This document shows, in pieces, positions 55,849 to 64,000 of a stretch of DNA of 64,000 bases. The notes under the pieces are model-generated. The model was not told where the DNA came from and made no database searches. It worked only from the letters and a program-made list of their open reading frames with translations. Numbering within the stretch: position 1 is the first letter of the stretch; each line of letters begins with the position of its first letter. The translations under genes were made by a program, and so were the position numbers. This stretch comes from Methylocella silvestris (GTDB taxonomy: Bacteria; Pseudomonadota; Alphaproteobacteria; Rhizobiales; Beijerinckiaceae). The stretch lies in NCBI RefSeq assembly GCF_002891535.1, contig NZ_PDZR01000001.1, forward strand, positions 558,001 to 622,000, given 5' to 3'.

Positions 55849-56209
55849 GCTACGAAAGTTTGGATCTATTCAATCCAAACCAGGAACACGATCGATTCCA
55901 AGTCTTTCGAGTATGAGGTCGCCGAGGTAAGTCTGCGCTTTCGGCGTCATGCTCTGGCCTGTCATGCAATTGAGGTAAAACATTAACTTTAATGTTTAAC
56001 CCTCTAATCACCGCAAAGCGTGTCTTGATCGCCACGCTCGGCCCAAAACGCCGCAATTGCGGGAATCTTCGTTTGCAGGCTTGGGCAAAGCTTGTAGAAG
56101 CAAAGTCCAAGGGTTCGCGACCCGGCGGCAGTTCGCCCAAAAGTCAGCAGGATCAGTCCTGTGGCTTTGGGTCCCGCCGCTCGGCAAGCGCGTGTGGAGA
56201 CCGGTTTTT
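55849..56209. other. Intergenic region before bamA
   Basis: This 361-nt gap separates rseP and bamA and should hold a bamA promoter. Its most visible element is an AT-rich palindrome at 55978-55997, listed separately. The in-frame upstream extension of bamA in this stretch lacks a ribosome site and signal-peptide logic. I see no RNA gene. Confidence 0.5.
55978..55997. promoter_or_regulatory. AT-rich palindrome upstream of bamA
   Basis: AAACATTAA and TTAATGTTT are perfect reverse complements separated by CT. It is 213 nt before the bamA ATG. The symmetry and base content suit an operator or a promoter-bound regulator site. Confidence 0.5.
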
Positions 56210-58660
56210 ATGCAGTCTGTGCGTCGTCTTATGAACCGGCTTTTCGTCGCTGCCGCCGTCGCCGCCTGGTTGGGCGGCGCTCTCCCGGCCGCCGCCGCGG
56301 GTATTTCGGTGCAGGGCAACCACCGCATCGATTCTGACACCATCGACAGCTACTTCGCTGGCTCGGATCAGGACTCGGTCAACAAGGGCGTCAAGGCGCT
56401 CTATGCGACTGGCTTGTTCTCCAACGTGCGCGTCCTGCATGAAGGCGGCCGCGTCGTCATTGTGGTCACCGAAAACAATGTGATCAATCGCGTCGCCTTC
56501 GAGGGCAACAGCAAGGTCAAGACCGAGATTCTCACGAGTGAAGTGCAGTCGAAGTCGCGCGGGCCCTACAGCCAGGCGACCGTCGACGCCGACATCGAGC
56601 GAATCAAGGACGCCTATCGCCGGTCGGGCCGCGCCGCCGCCAAGGTCACGGCCCGCACGGTCGATCTGCCGAACGGCAAGCTCGACGTCGTCTTCACCAT
56701 CGACGAGGGCGACAAGACCGGCGTCAAGCAGATCAATTTCGTCGGCAATCAGGTGTTTTCGTCCGGAAAACTGCGTGATCTCATGCAGACGACGGAAATG
56801 AATTTCATGTCCTTCTTCAAGACCTCCGACGTCTATGATCCCGATCGGATCGCTTCGGACCTTGAACTGATCCGGCGCTTCTATCTGAAGAACGGCTACG
56901 CCGACTTCCGCGTGATCGGCTCCGACGCCCAGTATAACGCCACCGAGGGCGGCTACGTCATCACCATCACCGTCGAGGAAGGGCCGCAATACACGGTCAG
57001 CGCCGTCGACATCGAATCGCATCTGCCGAGCCTCGACGCTGCGACGCTGCGTCCGCTCCTGCGCCTCGCGCCCGGCGAGATCTACAACGGCGACATGGTC
57101 GAAAAGACCGTCGACGCGATGACCAGGGAAGTCACGACGCACGGCTTTGCTTTTTCACAGGTGCGCCCCCGCGGCGACCGCGATCCGGCGGCGCATACGG
57201 TGGCGATCGTCTTCGTCGTCGAAGAAGGGCCGAAAGTCTATGTCGAACGGATCGTCGTGCGCGGCAACACCCGCACGCGCGACTATGTCATCCGTCGCGA
57301 ATTCGAGATCGGCGAGGGTGACGCCTATAATCGCGTGCTGATCGAGCGCGCTGAGCGGCGCCTCAACAATCTCGGCTATTTCAAGAAGGTGAAGATTACC
57401 AACGAACAGGGCTCGGCGCCCGATCGCGTCATCGTCATCGTCGACGTCGAGGATCAGCCGACCGGTTCGCTATCGGTGTCCGGCGGCTATTCGACCTCCG
57501 ACGGCTTCATCGCCGAGGTGGCGGTCACCGAGACCAACTTCATGGGCCGCGGCCAATATGTGCGCCTCTCGGTTTCCGAGGGCCAATACGCCCGTGGCGC
57601 CGAATTCAGCTTCACGGAGCCCTATTTCCTCGGCAACCGTCTCGCCGCCGGCTTCGACATCTACGCCAAGCAGTCGAGCGTCAGCTCCTATTCCTACTAC
57701 AATAATTTCGTCACCGGCGGCACGGTGCGCTTTGGCCTGCCGATCACCGACGAAATCACCTTCTCGCCGCGTTATTCGCTGTTCAACACCTATATCTCGA
57801 TCCCGAACAATTCGAGCTATCCTTACAATGATTGTAACAGCCCGATCTGGGGAACGACGCCAGGCACCTATAATTGGACGACGCTTTCCTATTCGAACAA
57901 CTGTCTGTCCAATGGCGAGGCCTCTCTCGCCCTGAAGCAGGCGGCGGGCAATACGCTCACCTCGATGTTCGGATATACGCTCTCCTACAATACGCTGGAC
58001 AACAACAAGAGCCCGACGGGCGGCATATTAGCTGAGCTGAGGCAGGACATCGCCGGCGCCGGCGGCCAGTCGCAGTTCATCCGCACCACCGGCGACATTC
58101 GCTATTATCGCGAGATTTTCGATCAGGTGGTGGGCATCGTCCATCTGCAGGGCGGCGATATCTTCTCCTATGGCGGCAATTCGCTCCGCATCGTCGACAA
58201 TTTCAATCTTGGCCCGAGCCTGGTGCGCGGCTTCGCGCCGAACGGCATCGGTCCACGCGACGTTTCGAGCGGCTATTACTACTCCTCAGGCAATGCGCTT
58301 GGCGGCACGTCCTATGTCGGCGCCAGCGCCGAAGTGCAATTCCCGATCTGGGGCCTGCCGCGGGACATCGGCCTCAAGGGCGCGTTGTTCGCCGACGCGG
58401 GCAGCCTCTGGAACTATACCGGCAAGACGAACTTCAGCGTGAACGGCGTCTGTACGCCTAACAATGCGGCGCCGCTTTATACGCAGGGCAATTGCGTCAC
58501 GCTCGGCGGCAATTCCTTCAGTATCCGGTCCTCGGTCGGCGCCTCGATTATCTGGGCCTCGCCGCTCGGCCCGATCCGGTTCGATTTCGCCAAGGCCCTT
58601 ACGAAGGACAACGCGGACCAGACCCAGTTCTTCCGCTTCACCGGCGGTACGACCTTCTAA
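56210..58660 (+). CDS. bamA: Outer membrane protein assembly factor BamA
   Basis: The 816-residue protein has a signal peptide (about residues 1-30, ending ALPAAAA), POTRA repeats (ISVQGNHRIDSDTI, NRVAFEGNSKVKTEIL, QINFVGNQVFSSGKL, ERIVVRGNTRTRDYVI) and a C-terminal beta-barrel. The barrel has the GSLSVSGGYSTSDGFIAEV strand and LVRGFAPNGIGPRDV. It ends in Phe (RFTGGTTF), the usual outer-membrane signature. It inserts beta-barrel proteins into the outer membrane. The ATG at 56210 has GGAG about 10 nt upstream. An ATG 7 codons on is possible. It follows rseP. Confidence 0.95.
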   Translation: MQSVRRLMNRLFVAAAVAAWLGGALPAAAAGISVQGNHRIDSDTIDSYFAGSDQDSVNKGVKALYATGLFSNVRVLHEGGRVVIVVTENNVINRVAFEGNSKVKTEILTSEVQSKSRGPYSQATVDADIERIKDAYRRSGRAAAKVTARTVDLPNGKLDVVFTIDEGDKTGVKQINFVGNQVFSSGKLRDLMQTTEMNFMSFFKTSDVYDPDRIASDLELIRRFYLKNGYADFRVIGSDAQYNATEGGYVITITVEEGPQYTVSAVDIESHLPSLDAATLRPLLRLAPGEIYNGDMVEKTVDAMTREVTTHGFAFSQVRPRGDRDPAAHTVAIVFVVEEGPKVYVERIVVRGNTRTRDYVIRREFEIGEGDAYNRVLIERAERRLNNLGYFKKVKITNEQGSAPDRVIVIVDVEDQPTGSLSVSGGYSTSDGFIAEVAVTETNFMGRGQYVRLSVSEGQYARGAEFSFTEPYFLGNRLAAGFDIYAKQSSVSSYSYYNNFVTGGTVRFGLPITDEITFSPRYSLFNTYISIPNNSSYPYNDCNSPIWGTTPGTYNWTTLSYSNNCLSNGEASLALKQAAGNTLTSMFGYTLSYNTLDNNKSPTGGILAELRQDIAGAGGQSQFIRTTGDIRYYREIFDQVVGIVHLQGGDIFSYGGNSLRIVDNFNLGPSLVRGFAPNGIGPRDVSSGYYYSSGNALGGTSYVGASAEVQFPIWGLPRDIGLKGALFADAGSLWNYTGKTNFSVNGVCTPNNAAPLYTQGNCVTLGGNSFSIRSSVGASIIWASPLGPIRFDFAKALTKDNADQTQFFRFTGGTTF

Positions 58661-58721
58661 AATATGACGCGGAGAAGCCCCTGAGGCTTCCCCGGTCGGA
58701 CCATGGGTGATCGATGATTTG

Positions 58722-58763
58722 GAGAGCGGGGCGCCAGTCGGCGCGCCTCGCTCTCAGTCTTTA
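58722..58763 (+). terminator. Probable terminator of bamA
   Basis: GAGAGCGGGGCGCC (58722-58735) pairs, with small mismatches, with the GGCGCGCC...CTCTC arm at 58740-58755 across a 4-nt loop. A short T-rich tail (AGTCTTTA) follows. It lies 60 nt after the bamA stop. Confidence 0.5.
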
Positions 58764-58862
58764 TCGCGGCCTTGATGTGGTTTCGTCTCAAGACATGCGT
58801 CTAAAACGCAGCGAGCGCCGTCGAATTCCGGTATCGGACGGCTATTCCCGGCCAGCTCCTTC

Positions 58863-59912
58863 ATGAACGATCCGATCTTCTTCTTGCGGGCAAGGCAGTT
58901 TTCGCTCGCCGAACTCGTCGCCCTCACCGGGGCGCGGCCTGCCGACGGCGCCGACCTGTCGCCGCAGGTCTATGGCGGCGCGCCTTTCGAAGAGGCGGAG
59001 CCCGGCGATCTCACCTATTTCGCCCATCCGAAGCGGATCCATCGGCTGGCGGACACTAACGCAACCGCCTGTTTCCTCGCCGCGCGCCACGCCTTCGCCG
59101 CTCCGCGCGGGACCGCCGCGCTCGTCACGGACGCGCCAGAACAGGCTTTCGCGCAGGCTCTTGCGGCAATGTATCCGTCCGCCTTGCAGGAGGCTTCGCC
59201 TTTCGCCTCGGCAGGGGTCAATCCGGGCGCGAGCGTTCATCCAGAGGCGCGACTGGAGCCCGGCGTCGCGGTAGATCCTGGCGCGGTGATCGGGCCGCGC
59301 GCGGAGATCGGCTCCGGCTCGATTGTCGGCGCAAACAGCGTGATTGGTCCCGGCGTCAGGATCGGGCGCGACTGCTCCATCGGCGCGCAGGTCACGATCG
59401 TCAACGCGCTGATCGGCAATCGCGTTAGGCTGCGCTCCGGTGCGCGCATCGGCCACGCCGGCTCGCCGCAAAATCGAGCCCGCGCAGCGACGCCCCAGAT
59501 CGGGCGCGTCATCATCCAGGACGATGTCGAGATCGGCGCCAACGCTGCAATCGATCGGGGCTCGGGCCGCGACACCGTGATTGGCGAGGGCGCGATCATC
59601 GGCAATCTCGTCGAGATCGGCCCCGATGTGACGGTCGGGCGCAACTGCCGCATCGCGGCGCTGGCTGTCGTCAGCGGATCGGTTGAGATTGGCGATTTCG
59701 CCCGGATCGGCGCGCAGGCCGGCGTCGGCGGAGATCTTTGCGTCGGACCCGGCGCGCATATCCTGCCGCAGGCCTGGGTCGCAAGCGATGTGCCGGCCTT
59801 TGCGCGCTATGCCGGATCGCCCGCGCGCCCGCTGCTGCGCGGGTTGCGCGCTTTGGCTCTGGTCGAGCGCCTCATCCGGCCAAAGCCGCCGGATCGCGGA
59901 CCAGGCCAATAA
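58863..59912 (+). CDS. lpxD: UDP-3-O-acylglucosamine N-acyltransferase (LpxD) without catalytic His
   Basis: The 349-residue protein has the N-terminal uridine-binding domain ([32 protein letters not shown]) and a left-handed beta-helix of hexapeptide repeats from about residue 118. It has the LpxD-like stretch [33 protein letters not shown] (211-243). At the sites of the two histidines known in E. coli LpxD it has Pro254 (EIGPDV) and Asp291 (VGGDL). The glycine-rich DGFGxA segment is replaced by [13 protein letters not shown]. So the fold is LpxD, but activity is doubtful. It lies 202 nt after bamA and is followed by fabZ. Confidence 0.82.
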   Translation: MNDPIFFLRARQFSLAELVALTGARPADGADLSPQVYGGAPFEEAEPGDLTYFAHPKRIHRLADTNATACFLAARHAFAAPRGTAALVTDAPEQAFAQALAAMYPSALQEASPFASAGVNPGASVHPEARLEPGVAVDPGAVIGPRAEIGSGSIVGANSVIGPGVRIGRDCSIGAQVTIVNALIGNRVRLRSGARIGHAGSPQNRARAATPQIGRVIIQDDVEIGANAAIDRGSGRDTVIGEGAIIGNLVEIGPDVTVGRNCRIAALAVVSGSVEIGDFARIGAQAGVGGDLCVGPGAHILPQAWVASDVPAFARYAGSPARPLLRGLRALALVERLIRPKPPDRGPGQ

Positions 59913-59950
59913 TGCCGCACGCCGCCGTCTTATAGTTGCGACCCCGTATT

Positions 59951-59994
59951 TTGCTTTGGATGGCGGCGTCCGTTAGATGATCCAAGCAATTTTT
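59951..59994 (+). terminator. Possible terminator after lpxD
   Basis: TTGCTTTGGAT (59951-59961) is matched by ATCCAAGCAA (59980-59989) with one bulge and an 18-nt loop. Five T follow at 59990-59994. It would separate lpxD and fabZ transcripts. Confidence 0.45.
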
Positions 59995-60060
59995 GCCCGC
60001 TAGAGGGCGGCGCGTCCGGTTTACGTCGGCTGCGCGCGGCGAACCGGAAAAGGCGCGAAC

Positions 60061-60534
60061 ATGAGTGAGCTGGCGGCGACGATCGAATCTTTCGACATCC
60101 TGCAGCTGTTGAAACATCTGCCGCATCGCTATCCCTTCTTGATGGTCGACCGCATTATCGAGGCGCGGAGCGATGGATCCGGCGTCGGCGTCAAGAACGT
60201 CACCTTCAATGAACCTCATTTTCAGGGTCATTTCCCGGGCCGTCCGGTGATGCCCGGCGTCCTTCTGGTCGAAGGCATGGCGCAGACCGCCGGGGCCCTT
60301 GTGATCCGGGCGCATGCGGGCGATGGCCCTGCGCCGCTCGTCTATTTCATGAGCATCGACAAGGCGAAATTCAGAAAGCCGGTGACGCCCGGCGATCGCG
60401 TGGAATTCCATATGAAACCGACCAACAACAAGCGCAATATGTGGTGGTATTCGGGCCGCGCGCTGGTCGACGGCGTGCTCGTCTGCGAGGCGGATATCGC
60501 CGCGATGATCGCGCCCCCCGCGCCGGCGGCGTGA
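60061..60534 (+). CDS. fabZ: 3-hydroxyacyl-[acyl-carrier-protein] dehydratase FabZ
   Basis: The 157-residue hot-dog-fold protein has [18 protein letters not shown], the catalytic His in [15 protein letters not shown], and Glu in [11 protein letters not shown]. It dehydrates 3-hydroxyacyl-ACP. It lies 148 nt after lpxD, but lpxA, which usually follows, is replaced by an oxidoreductase gene. The ATG at 60061 has a G-rich region upstream. Catalytic residues are all present, unlike in lpxD. Confidence 0.95.
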   Translation: MSELAATIESFDILQLLKHLPHRYPFLMVDRIIEARSDGSGVGVKNVTFNEPHFQGHFPGRPVMPGVLLVEGMAQTAGALVIRAHAGDGPAPLVYFMSIDKAKFRKPVTPGDRVEFHMKPTNNKRNMWWYSGRALVDGVLVCEADIAAMIAPPAPAA

Positions 60535-60564
60535 CGCCGCGCGGCCCTTTCAAGGATAAAGCTG

Positions 60565-61536
60565 ATGGTCAAGGCAGTGCGCGTTCGTGAGACCGGCGGT
60601 CCGGAGGTGATGCGGATCGAGGATATTGAAATCCCCCCGCCCGGGCGCGGCGAGGTGGTCATGCGCAATTATGCGTGCGGCGTGAATTTCATCGACGTTT
60701 ATCGCCGCGAAGGCCGCTACAAGGCGCAGCTGCCTTTCACGCTCGGCGATGAATCCGCCGGCGAGGTCGTCGCCGTCGGCAAGGGCGTCAAATCTGTGAA
60801 AGCCGGCGACAGGGTCGCCGCTTTGTCGACGCTTGGCGGCTATGCCGAGGCGCGGCTCGTCAACGCCGATCGGCTGATCAAGCTTCCGAAGTCGTTTTCC
60901 TATGAGACCGCCGCGGCGATGTTGCTCAAGGGACTCACCGCCCAATATCTGCTGCGCCAGACGTTCAAGGTGAAGAAGGGTCATCGCGTGCTGGTCCATG
61001 CGGCGGCGGGCGGCGTTGGTCTGATCCTTTGCCAATGGGCGAAGGCGCTCGGCGCGCAAGTGATCGCCACGGTTGGAACGCTCGAAAAGGCGGCGCTGGC
61101 GAAAAAGGCCGGCGCGAAACACGTCATTCTCTATCGCAACGAGGATTTTTCCGCCCGCGTCAAGGAGATCACCAAGGGCGAGCTCTGCGACGTCGTCTAT
61201 GACGGCGTCGGCAAGGCGACGTTCCCGGCTTCGCTCGACTGTCTGCGGCCGCTCGGCCTGTTCGTCAGCTTCGGCTCATCCTCGGGGCCGGTCGACGCCT
61301 TCGACATTGGCCTTCTCGCGGCCAAGGGGTCGCTCTTTGCGACCCGGCCGTCCCTTAACACCTATGCCGCCACCTCTGAAGCGCTCAACGAAATGGCCTG
61401 TGATCTCATCGACATCGTCGCCAGCGGCAAGGTACAGATCGCTCTTGGGGGAGCCTTTCCGCTGGAAGAGGCCGCCAATGTGCATCGCGCCCTCGAGAAT
61501 CGCGAGACGACCGGCTCCCTCGTGCTGATTCCGTAA
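60565..61536 (+). CDS. NADPH:quinone oxidoreductase (zinc-free MDR family)
   Basis: The 323-residue protein has the quinone oxidoreductase pattern GVNFIDVYRREGRYKAQLPFTLGDESAGEVVAVGKGV, AMLLKGLTAQYLLRQTF, and the NADPH site VLVHAAAGGVGLILCQWAKALGAQVIATVG. No zinc-binding Cys cluster is visible. It reduces quinones or enoyl-type substrates with NADPH. The ATG at 60565 follows fabZ by 30 nt and precedes recO by 20 nt, so it is probably in the same operon. The real substrate is not shown. Confidence 0.88.
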   Translation: MVKAVRVRETGGPEVMRIEDIEIPPPGRGEVVMRNYACGVNFIDVYRREGRYKAQLPFTLGDESAGEVVAVGKGVKSVKAGDRVAALSTLGGYAEARLVNADRLIKLPKSFSYETAAAMLLKGLTAQYLLRQTFKVKKGHRVLVHAAAGGVGLILCQWAKALGAQVIATVGTLEKAALAKKAGAKHVILYRNEDFSARVKEITKGELCDVVYDGVGKATFPASLDCLRPLGLFVSFGSSSGPVDAFDIGLLAAKGSLFATRPSLNTYAATSEALNEMACDLIDIVASGKVQIALGGAFPLEEAANVHRALENRETTGSLVLIP

Positions 61537-61556
61537 ATCCTGCCCGGACATCAACG

Positions 61557-62300
61557 ATGGAATGGCGCGATGACGGCCTCATTATCGGGGTCAGGCAATA
61601 TGGCGAGGCGAGCGTCATTCTTGAGGCGATGACGCGCGGGCACGGCCGCCATCTCGGCCTCGTCAGGGGTGGTCGGTCACAGCGCATGCGCGCGGTGCTT
61701 CAGCCAGGCAACAGCGCCGAACTGGTCTGGCGGGCGCGGCTCGACGAGCAGCTTGGAACATGGGCCGTCGAGCCGACGCAGCTTCGGGCGGCCACATTGA
61801 TGGCGAGCGCGGAGGCGCTGCATGCGGTTGGTCTCATCTGCGCGCTGCTTCGCCTCATCGCCGAGCGCGATCCGCACCCGGATCTTTATGAGACAGCCGT
61901 TTTGATCGCCGGACACATCGGCGATGAGCGGCTTGCGCCCTTGCTGGTGCGGCTCGAGATCGAGATTTTGCGGGAAACCGGCTTTGGGCTCGATCTGTCG
62001 CGCTGCGCCGCGACGGGAGCGAGGGAGGACCTCGCTTATGTTTCGCCGAAATCGGGCCGCGCCGTTTCCCTCGCCGCCGGCGCGCCCTATCGTGAGCGAC
62101 TTCTGCCGCTGCCGCCCTTCCTGCGCGAGGAAGCGCCGGACGGCGAGCCGACCCCGCAAGACGTTCTCGACGGCTTCAGTCTAACCGGGTTTTTTCTCAA
62201 GCGCGACGTGTTCACGCCGCGCGGGCAGGGGATGCCGGAGGCGCGGCGCGCCTATCTTGCGGAGTTTTCCAAACGTCAGGAGCATTTTCCGACAGAATGA
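61557..62300 (+). CDS. recO: DNA repair protein RecO
   Basis: The 247-residue protein has the N-terminal OB-like domain (WRDDGLIIGVRQYGEASVILEAMTRGHGRHLGLVRGGRS). A helical domain with CAATGAREDLAYVSPKSGRAVS and RERLLPLPPFL follows, the usual alphaproteobacterial RecO form. It loads RecA with RecFR in gap repair. It lies 20 nt after the oxidoreductase gene and ends 40 nt before the convergent rpmG. The era-rnc-recO link seen in many bacteria is not present here. Confidence 0.93.
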   Translation: MEWRDDGLIIGVRQYGEASVILEAMTRGHGRHLGLVRGGRSQRMRAVLQPGNSAELVWRARLDEQLGTWAVEPTQLRAATLMASAEALHAVGLICALLRLIAERDPHPDLYETAVLIAGHIGDERLAPLLVRLEIEILRETGFGLDLSRCAATGAREDLAYVSPKSGRAVSLAAGAPYRERLLPLPPFLREEAPDGEPTPQDVLDGFSLTGFFLKRDVFTPRGQGMPEARRAYLAEFSKRQEHFPTE

Positions 62301-62340
62301 AGGCGTTCGGTCGGCGGGAAGTCGCAAGAGCCGCTGATGA

Positions 62341-62508
62341 TTACTTGATCTTGGTTTCCTTGAACTCGACATGCTTGCGCACGACGGGATCATATTTCTT
62401 GAACGACAGTTTTTCGGTCTTGGTCCGCGCGTTCTTCTTGGTCACATAAAAATAGCCCGTGTCCGCGGTGGACAGGAGCTTGATCTTGAGCATAGCGGCC
62501 TTGGCCAT
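62341..62508 (-). CDS. rpmG: 50S ribosomal protein L33
   Basis: The frame encodes 55 residues: [20 protein letters not shown], then [35 protein letters not shown]. It has no cysteines, so it is the zinc-free (C-minus) form. The ATG at 62508 has AGGACTGCC a few nt upstream. It is single, convergent with recO and on the same strand as the MFS gene. Confidence 0.95.
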   Translation of the reverse strand: MAKAAMLKIKLLSTADTGYFYVTKKNARTKTEKLSFKKYDPVVRKHVEFKETKIK

Positions 62509-62523
62509 CGGGGCAGTCCTTCG

Positions 62524-62567
62524 ACAATAAGAAAACGCCCCGGCACGCGCGTCAAGGCGCGGGGGGC
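62524..62567 (-). terminator. Probable terminator of the MFS gene
   Basis: On the minus strand, outer stem GCCCC/GGGGC (62563-62567 and 62537-62541) and inner stem CGCGC/GCGCG around GTCAAG form a GC-rich hairpin. A tail GTTTTCTTATT follows at 62536 and below. It is about 45 nt past the MFS stop and before rpmG. Confidence 0.55.
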
Positions 62568-62613
62568 GACAAGAATGCTTGAGCGCGCGACCATAAGGAT
62601 CGTCGCCGCGATG

Positions 62614-63807
62614 TCAAGAACGGGGCTTTGCGGAGCCTTCGCGGGCGCCAGCAAAACGCGCGATCAAAAGATAGATCGCAAGCAAAGCGGCGATTGTCAG
62701 GAAAAAACCGTGCGGTCCGAGCGCGTCCATGCCGGCTCCGATCAGCGGGGGGCCGCCCAGCATTCCGCCTGAATAGAGCATGACAAAAGCAGCATTTGCG
62801 CTCGCGAGCTCCGGCCCCTTGTAGCGCGCGCCGAGATAGCCGAGCGCGACGGCGTAGAAACTGCCCGCGACTCCGCCCCAGATCAGCAGCAGGGCGCCAA
62901 ACGACAGCGAGGCGGAGGGCTCAAGGACAGAGAGAGCGATCGCCCCGACGAGGCTGACGAGCGCGATCATCATCAAGAGACGCCGGCGTTCGATCATGTC
63001 GGCAAGGAATCCGACGGGAAACTGAAACGCGACATTGCCGAGCGCGAACAGGGTGACGAACCACGCGCCGGCTTCCACGCCAAGGCCGGAACGGAGCGCG
63101 AAGACCGGCAGCAGCCCCATGCTTGCCGTCTCGATCGCGCCATGCAGCAGGCCGGCCAGCGTCGCCACCGGCGCGACGAGAAGAAAGGCCAGCACGGGCG
63201 TTGCAGAATGCGTCTCGATCGGCGGCGCCGATTTGCTGCCGATCACGATCGGCAGGGCGGCCGCGGCGAATAGCGCCATGGCGATCAGGAAGGGCGCGGA
63301 GCCGACCGTGCCGACGCAGGCGAGAATCAGTGGGCCGGCGGCAAAGCCAAGGGCGACGCTCGCGGCGTAGAAGCCGAGGATCGCGCCGCGCCGCTCGGGC
63401 GGAGCGACGGCGTTGATCCAGTATTCGCTGAGGACGAACAGCACAGTCAGGCCGACGCCGAACAGGGCGCGCAGACCAAGCCAGAGCCAGTAGTCGTCGC
63501 GGATCGCCATGGCGGCAAGGCAGAGCACGCATAAGAACAGAGCGGCGAACAAAAGCCGCCCGACGCCGAAGCGACGTGCGAGATCCGGGATGAAACTGGC
63601 GCTCGCGAGGGTAGCAAAACCGGCCGCCGCGGTGTTGATGCCGATTGCGCGCGCGCTGTAGCCCTGTTCGCCAAGCCTGACGGCGATGAGGGTCATGGTC
63701 AGCGACAGGCCGACGCCGACGATCGCCACGGTGGCGACCGCGCAGGCGATGGCGGCGAAGGGGGCGCCGGCGCGCCCGCTGGGAGACCGGCGCGGCTGAT
63801 TGAGCAT
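62614..63807 (-). CDS. MFS transporter, YcaD-like
   Basis: The 397-residue protein has about 12 hydrophobic segments and the MFS loop-2 and loop-8 patterns (DLARRFGVGRLL, GFLADMIERRRLL). VLSEYWINAVAPPERRGAILGFYAASVALGFAAGPL resembles the YcaD/MfsA group. The substrate is unknown. The ATG at 63807 gives MLNQPRRSPSGRAGAPFAAI. It has a terminator-like hairpin at 62524-62567 and a gene of unknown function upstream, 27 nt away on the same strand. Confidence 0.87.
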   Translation of the reverse strand: MLNQPRRSPSGRAGAPFAAIACAVATVAIVGVGLSLTMTLIAVRLGEQGYSARAIGINTAAAGFATLASASFIPDLARRFGVGRLLFAALFLCVLCLAAMAIRDDYWLWLGLRALFGVGLTVLFVLSEYWINAVAPPERRGAILGFYAASVALGFAAGPLILACVGTVGSAPFLIAMALFAAAALPIVIGSKSAPPIETHSATPVLAFLLVAPVATLAGLLHGAIETASMGLLPVFALRSGLGVEAGAWFVTLFALGNVAFQFPVGFLADMIERRRLLMMIALVSLVGAIALSVLEPSASLSFGALLLIWGGVAGSFYAVALGYLGARYKGPELASANAAFVMLYSGGMLGGPPLIGAGMDALGPHGFFLTIAALLAIYLLIARFAGAREGSAKPRS

Positions 63808-63834
63808 GAGTCCGATCCGAAAATTCCGCGGCGA

Positions 63835-64000
63835 TCAGCGCGTGTTGGCGATCGCCGGCGCGGCTTGGGTGGCTGGCGCCGTCAGGATCGGCGCGGTCTG
63901 CGCTCCCGGCGCCGTTTCAAAGCCATGCATGCGCAGGGCCCATTGATAGGCGACCAGCGCGCCCTTGATCCGGGGCAAAAACCATAGCGACAACATGAGG
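63835..64000 (-). CDS. C-terminal part of an unrecognised protein (cut by window edge)
   Basis: The minus frame is open from the right edge to a TGA at 63835. It gives the last 54 or so residues: LMLSLWFLPRIKGALVAYQW, then ALRMHGFETAPGAQTAPIL, then an Ala/Pro/Thr-rich tail ending ANTR. No Met start lies inside that can be trusted. The piece has one hydrophobic stretch and a low-complexity C-terminus. It ends 27 nt upstream of the MFS gene and may share its transcript. I do not recognise the family. Confidence 0.5.
   Translation of the reverse strand, partial: LMLSLWFLPRIKGALVAYQWALRMHGFETAPGAQTAPILTAPATQAAPAIANTR

Noticed and set aside
56057-56209. 51-codon N-terminal extension of BamA
   Set aside because: It would place the signal peptide internally. 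The ATG at 56210 gives a normal secretion signal.

Overview
The window is about 64 kb of GC-rich, gene-dense chromosome from an alphaproteobacterium, most likely of the Hyphomicrobiales (Rhizobiales). A Beijerinckiaceae or Methylocystaceae relative is my best guess, by inference only. The signs are a class I lysyl-tRNA synthetase, an ATP synthase F0 operon in the order atpI-B-E-F'-F with the duplicated b' subunit, an IalB-type secreted protein, a large TIGR02302-type membrane protein, a smc gene beside a DsbA-like gene, and the run pyrH-frr-uppS-cdsA-dxr-rseP-bamA-lpxD-fabZ. I saw no rRNA, tRNA, CRISPR array, prophage, insertion sequence or replication origin.

Layout. 1-4.1 kb: propionyl-CoA carboxylase genes (pccB-pccA, pccA cut by the window edge), divergent from an ScfR/PccR-type regulator. 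4.1-9.1 kb: a YhiI-RbbA-YhhJ-like export operon. 9.4-12.2 kb: nnrU-like gene and glgX. 12.2-14.3 kb: LysR regulator divergent from lrgA-lrgB. 14.3-19.4 kb: lysS and a DUF952 gene, then the cytochrome bc1 operon petABC. 19.6-22.4 kb: trmL, an unknown membrane protein, hemF, a YodC-like protein. 22.4-28.7 kb: phosphopantetheinyl transferase, pyrD, a small membrane protein, then gpmA-alkB-amidase-peptide-binding protein. 28.7-34.2 kb: a minus-strand run of lipoprotein, lysA, TIGR02302, HIG1-like protein and PduO-type adenosyltransferase. 34.4-42.5 kb: transglutaminase-like gene, ATP synthase F0 operon, smc, DsbA-like gene. 42.5-49.7 kb: an AT-richer gap, a GMC oxidoreductase, a YejA-like binding protein, ialB and a two-component system. 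49.9-62.3 kb: the translation/envelope run, ending in a quinone oxidoreductase and recO. 62.3-64 kb: rpmG, an MFS transporter and a gene cut by the right edge.

How the genes fit. Propionyl-CoA carboxylase, its regulator and the adenosyltransferase (which makes the methylmalonyl-CoA mutase cofactor) point to propionyl-CoA assimilation through methylmalonyl-CoA. petABC, hemF, pyrD and atpIBEF'F serve respiration. The 50-60 kb run couples translation (frr), nucleotide supply (pyrH), isoprenoid and undecaprenyl synthesis (dxr, uppS), phospholipid synthesis (cdsA) and outer-membrane assembly (rseP, bamA, lpxD, fabZ).

The window is mostly core genome and I did not find a convincing new multi-gene system. 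The points most worth a second look are: an LpxD that lacks both histidines of the catalytic region, in an lpx cluster without lpxA next door; a DsbA-like protein whose CxxC is SxxC; an RbbA-type ABC protein whose substitutions all fall in one composite ATP site; and several unusually clean inverted repeats at 2.6, 13.1, 20.9, 24.9, 35.2 and 56.0 kb.
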